Shown here in pieces: positions 1 through 4,922 of a DNA stretch of 5,302 nt. This DNA comes from Actinomycetota bacterium (lineage in GTDB: Bacteria; Actinomycetota; Acidimicrobiia; Acidimicrobiales; Ilumatobacteraceae). The stretch is from contig WLTJ01000138.1 in assembly GCA_009705435.1 (NCBI GenBank), positions 1 through 5,302 of the forward strand, read 5' to 3'. The notes under the pieces were generated by a model, which did no database searches, was not told the origin of the DNA, and worked only from the letters and a program-made list of their open reading frames with translations. Position 1 is the first letter of the stretch; each line of letters starts with the position of its first letter. The position numbers and the translations under genes were made by a program.

Positions 1-294
1 GACGATCATGATTCCTTCCAATTGCTCTTCGGTGGTGGATCGCGACGAGATGCCGAATTCAGCGAAGCCGCCGGCAAGTTTCAATCGCTGGTGGCAGACG
101 CCATTGAGCCACTGATCACCGCCGATATTGACACCGAGCACCGCCGCACTTTGGCTCACGCAATAGTCGGACTTGCCGAAGGGGTTTCGCGGCGCCTCAT
201 TCGTTTGGGCAACGACTTTGATCCTGAATTAATCGCTCGTCAAGTGAGCGAACTGGCTTGGGCTGGACTTCGCGCTGCCCAACGCCCCGTCTGA
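1..294 (+). CDS. TetR-family transcriptional regulator, C-terminal part (5' end outside window)
   Basis: The reading frame is open from the first base, so the gene enters from the left and only the last 97 residues are present. What remains is all-helical and resembles the ligand-binding/dimerisation domain of TetR repressors: a 'FQLLFGGG' segment near the start, then amphipathic helices including 'HRRTLAHAIVGLAEGVSRR' and a final 'ELAWAGLRAA' helix. The last two are the typical closing helices of actinobacterial TetR C-terminal domains. The helix-turn-helix that would define DNA binding is not in the window, so ligand and operator cannot be read. TetR proteins are usually dimeric repressors of adjacent genes and release DNA on binding a small hydrophobic ligand. 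The gene is convergent with the methyltransferase gene (5 nt between stop codons), so it does not share their transcript. It could still act on the 1598-1669 divergent region, but that is inference. Confidence 0.8.
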   Translation, partial: DDHDSFQLLFGGGSRRDAEFSEAAGKFQSLVADAIEPLITADIDTEHRRTLAHAIVGLAEGVSRRLIRLGNDFDPELIARQVSELAWAGLRAAQRPV

Positions 295-307
295 AGTGCC
301 TACTTCA
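292..307. terminator. Candidate bidirectional hairpin at a convergent gene junction
   Basis: The sequence TGAAGTGCCTACTTCA is a perfect 6-bp inverted repeat around a 4-nt loop. The left arm begins with the TGA stop of the TetR gene, and the stop of the minus-strand methyltransferase (300-302) spans the loop and the first base of the right arm. A hairpin would form in transcripts from either side. The stem is short and AT-containing and no T-run follows in either direction, so it is not a classical strong intrinsic terminator. The position between two facing genes is the main reason to list it. Confidence 0.35.
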
Positions 308-935
308 CTCGCCGCAACACGCGCAGGCTGCCCGTTGTTGACAGATCTTCAAATTTTCCGCTTGCGAGTGCTGGCAAATAAATCTGTTCGTACGGCGGGC
401 GTCCACCATCAGCGGGATCGGGAAACACATCATGAATCGCCAAGGTACCGCCTATTGCAACATGGGGTGTCCAGCCTTCATAATCCCAACGAGCGGGCTC
501 GACACCATGGCCACCATCAATAAACAAGAACGCCAGTGGGGTTGTCCAATGCTTCGCCACAACTGGTGACTGACCAACGACGGCGAGAACATGATTTTCT
601 AAGTCAGCGTGAAACATGGCGTGACGAAAAAATGGAAGGGTGTCCATTTTACCGATGACGGGATCGACTAATGAATCGTCATGCCACTCCCAACCTGGCT
701 GATTTTCTTCAGACCCACGATGATGATCCACCGCGAATAAAACAGTGTCACATTGGCGTGCCGCGTCACCTAACCAAATCGTCGAACGCCCACAATATGA
801 CCCGACTTCCAGCATCGGTAAACCAGGTAAAGCGCGAGTAGCAACTATTGCTGCCTCATGCAGCGCGTCACCTTCGTCCATTGGCATAAAGCCATTCGTC
901 ACAAGTGCTAACTCACGCAGTTGCGCAGAGATCAC
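300..935 (-). CDS. Class I SAM-dependent methyltransferase (Methyltransf_24-like)
   Basis: The product is about 211 residues with a Rossmann-type SAM methyltransferase fold. Numbering from the upstream GTG, visible landmarks are: motif I 'EVGSYCGRS' (44-52), the glycine-rich SAM loop; an acidic residue at the end of strand 2, 'VDHH' (70-73), expected to bind the SAM ribose; 'LFIDGGH' (138-144), strand 4/5 with the DGGH signature; and 'AIHDVFPDPADGGRPPYE' (167-184), typical of the Methyltransf_24 group, which also contains cephalosporin-hydroxylase-like proteins. The substrate cannot be predicted; the protein is cytosolic with no signal or membrane segment. Two adjacent GTG codons (938 and 935) could start it. 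The second makes a GTGA overlap with the nitroreductase stop (934-932) and lies 6 nt from a GGGA Shine-Dalgarno-like stretch, against 3 nt for the first, so I chose 935. Translation is probably coupled to the upstream nitroreductase. Confidence 0.85.
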   Translation of the reverse strand: MISAQLRELALVTNGFMPMDEGDALHEAAIVATRALPGLPMLEVGSYCGRSTIWLGDAARQCDTVLFAVDHHRGSEENQPGWEWHDDSLVDPVIGKMDTLPFFRHAMFHADLENHVLAVVGQSPVVAKHWTTPLAFLFIDGGHGVEPARWDYEGWTPHVAIGGTLAIHDVFPDPADGGRPPYEQIYLPALASGKFEDLSTTGSLRVLRRVK

Positions 936-1597
936 CACTTATCCCAATGAATAATCGTTTCAGGGTCTGGACGAGCTGCAGCCTTAAAGTCGGTTCCTTT
1001 TGTAAAAGCCAACGGGGACAAACAGGTTTGCTGCACTGTGTCAAACGGAATGCCCAAGATGTCGGCAACTTGCTGTTCCATCATGAGATGCACGGTGGTC
1101 CAAGCAGTTCCCAAGCCACGAGCACGCGCAGCCAACATGAAACTCCACATTGCCGGCAAGATATTTGCCATGACCGATGACGCCATCATGCCAAGTCCAC
1201 CAGCAGCTTCAGTTCGACCACCCATATTGCAGGCGATGACTAACGCTGGAGCATCACCCATGTGGTCACCTAAAAAGTCGGCTGAATCAGCCGAACGCGC
1301 TTGTTGCTTATTGGCATCAGCATCGCCCTTATCAATGGAGCGAATATACACACCATCCATCGCTTGGTACTGCGAGAAGCATTCGCGGTACACAGCACCG
1401 ATGGCTTTGCGCTTGGCCTCATCCTTGACGATGATGAATCGCATTGTCATATTGTTTGAGCCAGACGGTGTTTGCATGGCCATTGCGACACACTCGCGAA
1501 TCAGTTCATCGGGAACCGGGCGCTCAAAATCGAGGCGCTTACGTACGGCGCGAGTAGTTGATAAAAGTTCATCGGGGTTTAGTGGTAAAAGTGTCAC
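932..1597 (-). CDS. Nitroreductase-family FMN oxidoreductase
   Basis: A 221-residue protein of the usual length for the NfsB/FRase-like nitroreductase fold, dimeric FMN enzymes that reduce nitro groups, quinones, enones or similar substrates with NAD(P)H. Visible features: N-terminal 'TTRAVRKRLDFERPVP' (14-29), the Arg-rich loop binding the FMN phosphate; 'TPSGSNNM' (43-50), the S-x-N flavin-binding segment; the mid-protein helix 'SSVMANILPAMWSFMLAARARGLGT', where 'GLGT' (161-164) is the second conserved FMN-contact motif; and a closing 'LSPLAFTKG' segment resembling the usual 'P-x-G' strand. In relatives the second segment normally reads N-x-Q-x-W; here the Gln and Trp positions look like Met, which may alter the flavin environment. 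The GTG start has an AAGG 7 nt upstream, which supports it. It is the first gene of a two-gene operon with the methyltransferase and is divergent from tesB. The true substrate is unknown. Confidence 0.9.
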   Translation of the reverse strand: MTLLPLNPDELLSTTRAVRKRLDFERPVPDELIRECVAMAMQTPSGSNNMTMRFIIVKDEAKRKAIGAVYRECFSQYQAMDGVYIRSIDKGDADANKQQARSADSADFLGDHMGDAPALVIACNMGGRTEAAGGLGMMASSVMANILPAMWSFMLAARARGLGTAWTTVHLMMEQQVADILGIPFDTVQQTCLSPLAFTKGTDFKAAARPDPETIIHWDKW

Positions 1598-1604
1598 GAA
1601 AAGA

Positions 1605-1608
1605 CCTT
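1605..1608 (-). promoter_or_regulatory. Ribosome binding site of the nitroreductase gene
   Basis: On the minus strand this reads AAGG, 7 nt before the GTG at 1597. It fixes the non-ATG start; no better in-frame ATG is present nearby, and the 'TTRAVRK' motif lies 13 residues in, as expected for the family. Confidence 0.6.
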
Positions 1609-1614
1609 AGCCAA

Positions 1615-1630
1615 TAATCGGTAACGATTA
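1615..1630. promoter_or_regulatory. Perfect inverted repeat, candidate operator in divergent intergenic region
   Basis: The sequence TAATCGGTAACGATTA has perfect 6-bp arms (TAATCG / CGATTA) around a 4-nt centre, 16 bp in all, the size of many TetR/MarR-type operators. It starts 17 bp upstream of the nitroreductase GTG, just beyond its ribosome binding site, and ends 39 bp before the tesB GTG. Occupancy could therefore affect both divergent transcripts, though a protein bound here would most directly block the nitroreductase operon. The bound regulator is unknown; the TetR gene at the left edge is one candidate by proximity only. Confidence 0.5.
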
Positions 1631-1636
1631 CGCCCT

Positions 1637-1656
1637 CATGAACCACGGTTTTCATG
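1637..1656. promoter_or_regulatory. Second dyad in the divergent intergenic region
   Basis: CATGAA (1637-1642) and TTCATG (1651-1656) are perfect 6-bp inverted half-sites separated by 8 bp. Nested inside, AACC (1641-1644) and GGTT (1647-1650) are also complementary. The element ends 13 bp before the tesB GTG, so a bound protein would be well placed to block tesB transcription or its initiation region. It has no sequence similarity to the dyad at 1615-1630. It could be chance, because CATG is itself palindromic. Confidence 0.3.
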
Positions 1657-1663
1657 GCATGAT

Positions 1664-1668
1664 GGAGG
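1664..1668 (+). promoter_or_regulatory. Shine-Dalgarno-like GGAGG unusually close to the tesB start
   Basis: A strong GGAGG sits only 1 nt before the GTG at 1670, against the usual 5-10 nt. Homology alignment with E. coli TesB places the start at this GTG, so either spacing is abnormal, the mRNA is leaderless and the match is coincidental, or a base has been lost between the ATGs at 1659/1662 and the gene. No in-frame start codon lies at normal spacing downstream of the GGAGG. Confidence 0.4.
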
Positions 1669-1669
1669 T

Positions 1670-2524
1670 GTGTTTAACGCCCTTGACGATCTCATTTCCC
1701 TGCTTGACCTAGAAGTCATTGAAGTCAATATTTTTCGTGGTCGTTCACCCGAAGAAAATCGCCAAAGAGTTTTTGGCGGTCAAGTAGCCGGCCAGGCCCT
1801 CGTCGCTGCTTCACGCACGATTGACGATCGTGACCGCCGAGTCCATTCACTCCATGCTTATTTCTTGCGCCCGGGAGACCCAACGACGCCGATTTTGTAC
1901 GATGTGGACCGAATTCGTGACGGTAAAAGTTTCTCCACCCGCCGAGTTGTAGCGATCCAACATGGACAGGCCATTTTCAACCTGCAAGCAAGTTTTCATG
2001 CCCACGAGGATGGTCTCACTCATCAGGTGCCCATGCCCCAAGTCCCAGCTGCCGATACTTTGCCCGATTTCAAGACACGTATGGAACCACATAAGGCGTT
2101 GCTCGGCGAGTGGTACGACAGACCTCGACCGATCGACATCCGCTATGTCGAAGGTGACCCGATGTCCCGATCTCGCACCCCGACTGTGAGCCAACAAGTA
2201 TGGCTGCGGGCCGATGGCACCCTCCCCGACGACCCCACCCTGCATGCCTGCATCGTGACTTATGCCAGCGACATGACGCTCTTAGATACCACCGTGCTGC
2301 CACATGGTCTGAACTGGACCGACAGCGGCGTGCAGATGGCCAGCCTTGATCATGCGATGTGGTTTCATCGTCCATTTCGTGCCGATGAATGGTTGCTCTA
2401 CGACCAAATGACACCAACGACCTCAGGAGCCCGCGGACTGGCGACTGGATCGATCTACACCCATGACGGGCAACTCGCCATCACCGTTGTCCAAGAGGGA
2501 CTCATTCGACGCGAGCGTTCATGA
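1670..2524 (+). CDS. tesB: Acyl-CoA thioesterase II
   Basis: The 284-residue product matches TesB in length (E. coli TesB is close to this) and almost end to end in motif order. TesB is a cytosolic double-hotdog enzyme that hydrolyses medium- and long-chain acyl-CoA to free fatty acid and CoA. The N-terminus 'FNALDDLISLLDLEVIE' parallels the E. coli N-terminus, followed by 'RVFGGQVAGQAL' (33-44), 'YFLRPGD' (64-70) and 'IRDGKSFSTRRV' (82-93) of the first hotdog. In the second hotdog the expected catalytic Asp is in 'SDMTLLD' (D201), the Thr/Ser position is S225 in 'MASLDHAMWFHR', and the Gln is Q275 in 'VVQEGLIR'. These correspond to E. coli D204, T228 and Q278 with a constant offset of three, with a conservative Thr-to-Ser change. 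The gene is divergent from the nitroreductase and its TGA overlaps the ATG of the next gene. The start choice rests on homology; see the Shine-Dalgarno entry. Confidence 0.95.
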   Translation: MFNALDDLISLLDLEVIEVNIFRGRSPEENRQRVFGGQVAGQALVAASRTIDDRDRRVHSLHAYFLRPGDPTTPILYDVDRIRDGKSFSTRRVVAIQHGQAIFNLQASFHAHEDGLTHQVPMPQVPAADTLPDFKTRMEPHKALLGEWYDRPRPIDIRYVEGDPMSRSRTPTVSQQVWLRADGTLPDDPTLHACIVTYASDMTLLDTTVLPHGLNWTDSGVQMASLDHAMWFHRPFRADEWLLYDQMTPTTSGARGLATGSIYTHDGQLAITVVQEGLIRRERS

Positions 2525-3711
2525 TGAAAATGGCGCACGTTCGCCTCGGCGTGTTGGCAACACTGACCGCTATTTCATTAATTGCTTGTGCCACCGAGAG
2601 CGAAGTTCTTGTCAGCACAACCTCAACAATTGCCGTTGCGACAACTCTCGCTGAATCATCAACAACGGTTGCTGCTGAGCCAAGTTTTTCCGCAACTCTT
2701 GGCGAGCCAATCACCGACTACGACGATCCTGTTGATATTGCGGTTCGCAACAACGAAATGCTCCAGTCAGACGGGCAGGCATATATTGCTGAACGTTCGG
2801 GAAAAATCTTTGAACTTGTAACTGATGGAACAAAAGGTTCGCAAGTACTTAACATCAGCGATCTCACCATTGCCAAAGGCGAACAAGGATTACTCGGTCT
2901 GGCCTTTACGCCTGACGGATCTGGCGCTTACGTCAACTACACCAACCTTGCCGGCGACACCGTCATCGCTTCATTCTTGATCGCCGATGACGGGACCTTT
3001 GACAAGACGTCGCAAAATATCATCGCCACCATCAAACAGCCGTATCCAAATCACAACGGTGGCGACATCATGATTGATACAGAAGGTGCGTTGTATATCT
3101 TCATGGGTGACGGTGGTTTCGCCAACGATCCCGATCGGTACGCATTAGATATCACATCGCCGCTTGGGAAGATTTGGAAATTCTCACCGGTTGATGGTCG
3201 TTGGAATAACGGCGAAGCCTGGGCTGTTGGACTGCGTAACCCGTGGCGCGCATCACTCGATCCGGTCACCAACGATTTGTGGATTGCCGATGTTGGACAA
3301 GATCACTGGGAAGAAATCAATGTCGTGCCTTTTGATCAGGTCCAGGGCGTTAGTTTTGGCTGGAGTGCTCGCGAAGGTACACACGAATTCAATGCCGACC
3401 AAAAAACGCTGCATGAAACCTTCACCGCTGTCGAACCCGTCTACGAATACGAACACGTCGATAACAACTGCTCAATTTCGGGTGGCGTTGTGTATCGCGG
3501 CTCGCAGGTCCCGGTCACCGGAACCTGGTACATCTTCTCCGACTATTGCACTGGCAAGGTTCAGGCGCTGTGCATTGACGACCAACGAAAAAACTGTGGT
3601 GTCATCGATCTTGGAATTGTTGAAAAATCAGTCGGAATCGTGGCTGATGCTCAGGGTGAAGTATGGGTCTTGTCGCAGAATGGCCTTATTGTGCCGATCA
3701 TTACGAGCTAA
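2521..3711 (+). CDS. PQQ-dependent sugar dehydrogenase (GSDH-type) lipoprotein
   Basis: The 396-residue product begins with a lipoprotein signal: short basic start, hydrophobic 'LGVLATLTAISL', lipobox L-I-A-C with Cys23. A Ser/Thr/Ala-rich linker (about 24-54) follows, then a six-bladed beta-propeller of the glucose/sorbosone dehydrogenase family, which oxidises sugars or related alcohols with PQQ outside the membrane. Family landmarks: 'GLLGLAFTPDG' (123-133), 'YPNHNGGDI' (175-183) with H178 at the likely catalytic His position, 'GDGGFANDP' (196-204), 'GLRNPWR' (237-243) with Arg expected to contact PQQ, 'DVGQDHWEEI' (257-266), 'SFGWSAREG' (278-286), and 'CSISGGVVYRG' (317-327) with 'FSDYCTG' (339-345). 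Cysteines 317, 343, 351 and 359 could form extracytoplasmic disulfides. The substrate and use of PQQ are unproven, and no PQQ-synthesis gene is in the window. The ATG at 2521 overlaps the tesB stop (ATGA) with no good Shine-Dalgarno, suggesting coupled translation; ATGs at 2524 and 2530 are alternatives. Confidence 0.88.
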   Translation: MMKMAHVRLGVLATLTAISLIACATESEVLVSTTSTIAVATTLAESSTTVAAEPSFSATLGEPITDYDDPVDIAVRNNEMLQSDGQAYIAERSGKIFELVTDGTKGSQVLNISDLTIAKGEQGLLGLAFTPDGSGAYVNYTNLAGDTVIASFLIADDGTFDKTSQNIIATIKQPYPNHNGGDIMIDTEGALYIFMGDGGFANDPDRYALDITSPLGKIWKFSPVDGRWNNGEAWAVGLRNPWRASLDPVTNDLWIADVGQDHWEEINVVPFDQVQGVSFGWSAREGTHEFNADQKTLHETFTAVEPVYEYEHVDNNCSISGGVVYRGSQVPVTGTWYIFSDYCTGKVQALCIDDQRKNCGVIDLGIVEKSVGIVADAQGEVWVLSQNGLIVPIITS

Positions 3712-3736
3712 ATCAGTAACGATTGAATTAGCGTCG
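3704..3736. terminator. Candidate bidirectional hairpin between the GSDH lipoprotein gene and mreB
   Basis: CGAGCTAA (3704-3711) can pair with TTAGC-g-TCG (3728-3736), eight pairs with one bulged base. An inner ATC/GAT stem (3712-3714 with 3721-3723) continues it around a 6-nt loop, with a 4-nt bulge. The TAA stop of the lipoprotein gene lies in the left arm and the stop of mreB in the right arm. There is no T-run on either side, so if it terminates, it is an imperfect element. The 16-bp convergent gap leaves little room for anything else. Confidence 0.35.
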
Positions 3737-4732
3737 TTGACCCATAAACATGCGCTTCAGTTGATCATAGTTCTCAATGCAATGACCAGCACCTAGGACG
3801 ACTGCTTCAAGTGGCATATCAGCCATGAGCACAGGAACATGCGTTTCTAGTTCAATGCGCTGAGCCAAACCGCGCAACAAACCACCACCGCCCACAAGAT
3901 GTATGCCGCGACCCAAAAAATCTTGAGCTAATTCTGCTGGGGCTTTTGCTAAGCAACGCACAACTGATTGCACAATTTGCGTCACCGTATCGTCAATCGC
4001 ATAGCGAATTTCTTCGGGAGTCAACACCACTGTCTTCGGTAAACCTTGCATCAGATCACGACCATTGACTTCGGCTTGAACTTCGTCGGGAGTGACCGCT
4101 GCTGAACCAATCGCAACCTTGATATCTTCGGCTGTTCTTTCGCCAATAGCAATACCGTGTTCACGACGCACATAGTTTTGAATAGCGACGTCAATATCAA
4201 AACTGCCGACTCGGACCGCTTCTAAGGCCACGATGCCACCGAGACTGATGACCGCCGTTTCACTCGTCCCGCCACCGATGTCGATGATCATGTTTCCGAT
4301 CGGTTCATCGATGGGTAATTGGGCGCCAATAGCCGCGGCCATAGGTTGCTCAATCAATTGTGCGTCCGCTGCTCCCGCTCGACGAGCCGCGTCGGTCACG
4401 GCGCGCCGTTCAACTTCAGTAATTGCTGAGGGCACACAGATAACAACCTTTGGGCGAGTGAAACGACTGACTCCAACACGCTGTAATAAAAGCCGAATCA
4501 TGCGCTCGGTGACATCAAAGTCAGTAATAGCGCCACCACGTAGTGGGCGAACGGCCACAATGTAGCCAGGAGTTCGGCCAATCATTTGCCACGCTTCATG
4601 ACCCGTAGCCAAAACCTCACCAGTTTGGCGATTCATGGCGATCACCGAAGGTTCGTTAAGAACGATGCCTTTGCCTTTCATATAGACCAAGGTGTTGGCG
4701 GTGCCGAGATCGATCGCTAAGTCACGTGCCAT
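3728..4732 (-). CDS. mreB: Rod-shape-determining actin homologue MreB
   Basis: The product is 334 residues, standard for MreB, a cytoplasmic ATP-binding actin that polymerises under the membrane and guides lateral cell-wall synthesis. Numbering from the ATG at 4732: phosphate-1 loop 'DLAIDLGTANTLVY' (4-17), 'GRTPGYIVAVRPLRGGAITDFDVTE' region (52-76), 'VPSAITEVERRAV' (100-112), 'LIEQPMAAAIGA' (126-137), phosphate-2 'DIGGGTSETAVISLGG' (151-166), and adenosine motif 'LVGGGGLLRGL' (279-289). The last Glu of the usual 'IEEP' is Gln129 here, at the position matching the catalytic Gln of eukaryotic actin. A TTG five codons upstream (4747) is in frame, but the ATG has GAGG 9 nt before it and gives the canonical N-terminus, so I chose it. 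It overlaps the upstream small gene by 11 nt and is the last gene of the operon. mreC and mreD are not adjacent. Confidence 0.96.
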   Translation of the reverse strand: MARDLAIDLGTANTLVYMKGKGIVLNEPSVIAMNRQTGEVLATGHEAWQMIGRTPGYIVAVRPLRGGAITDFDVTERMIRLLLQRVGVSRFTRPKVVICVPSAITEVERRAVTDAARRAGAADAQLIEQPMAAAIGAQLPIDEPIGNMIIDIGGGTSETAVISLGGIVALEAVRVGSFDIDVAIQNYVRREHGIAIGERTAEDIKVAIGSAAVTPDEVQAEVNGRDLMQGLPKTVVLTPEEIRYAIDDTVTQIVQSVVRCLAKAPAELAQDFLGRGIHLVGGGGLLRGLAQRIELETHVPVLMADMPLEAVVLGAGHCIENYDQLKRMFMGQRR

Positions 4733-4922
4733 CGGATGAATCCTCAAGTTCTATTTTTTTCGTTGGTTCCGTTTTAAATTTTCGTGTCTCAGGCGATAAG
4801 GCGTCAAGATGCTTATTAAAGTCATCGACGCTGTCGTCACTAATTGGGGTACGACGACTTGTTGCCAAAAATCCAAAGATCACAATACAAATCAAGATCA
4901 CAATGATCAGGACAACGCGCAT
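4722..4922 (-). CDS. Small single-pass membrane protein of unknown function between moaE and mreB
   Basis: I do not recognise this 66-residue protein. Residues 3-20 form one very hydrophobic Val/Ile/Leu-rich segment (MRVV, then 'LIIVILICIVIFGFLA') followed by 'TSRR', a basic stop-transfer-like end. By the positive-inside rule this suggests that the C-terminal tail is cytoplasmic. The tail is highly charged, contains a possible short helix 'DDFNKHLDALSPETRKF' (33-49), and ends in an acidic stretch 'ELEDSSDG'. Cys12 lies within the hydrophobic segment and does not make a convincing lipobox. Its ATG overlaps the moaE stop by one base (TGATG) and its end overlaps the mreB start by 11 nt, so it is almost certainly translated from the same mRNA, with AGGG about 11 nt before the start. 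A role with MreB at the membrane is conceivable but is inference from position only. Confidence 0.75.
   Translation of the reverse strand: MRVVLIIVILICIVIFGFLATSRRTPISDDSVDDFNKHLDALSPETRKFKTEPTKKIELEDSSDGT
4742..4745 (-). promoter_or_regulatory. Ribosome binding site of mreB
   Basis: On the minus strand this reads GAGG, 9 nt before the ATG at 4732. It overlaps the in-frame TTG at 4747 and so argues against TTG as the start. It lies inside the coding region of the upstream small membrane protein, whose stop comes 8 nt past the mreB ATG. Confidence 0.6.

Noticed and set aside
296..523. Short plus-strand open frame opposite the methyltransferase 3' end
   Set aside because: It begins at the hairpin between convergent genes, has no ribosome binding site and reads antisense to conserved methyltransferase motifs.
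1038..1610. Plus-strand open frame of 190 codons antisense to the nitroreductase
   Set aside because: It lies almost wholly opposite a gene with clear family motifs, has no recognisable domain, and its composition follows from the codon pattern of the real gene.
1598..1669. Sigma70-like promoters for the two divergent operons
   Set aside because: Some weak -10-like hexamers exist (for example CATGAT at 1658-1663), but none has a matching -35 at proper spacing, so I list only the dyads.
2070..2417. Minus-strand open frame inside tesB
   Set aside because: His/Arg/Cys-rich shadow translation opposite the TesB catalytic region; no start signal or family resemblance.
3164..3796. Plus-strand open frame of 210 codons in a second frame of the GSDH lipoprotein gene, running into mreB
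   Set aside because: The protein is low-complexity in character (many Arg, Ser, Thr), matches nothing familiar and crosses into the antisense of mreB. The GSDH and MreB frames explain the sequence.
4733..4747. TTG at 4747 as the start of mreB, adding five residues
   Set aside because: The GAGG that serves the ATG at 4732 overlaps this TTG, and the ATG gives the canonical MreB N-terminus.
4754..4760. Run of seven A on the minus strand near the end of the small membrane protein gene, considered as a slippage site that would fuse it to mreB
   Set aside because: Loss of one A does enter the mreB frame, but a TAG in that frame follows immediately (4753-4751), so no fusion protein results.
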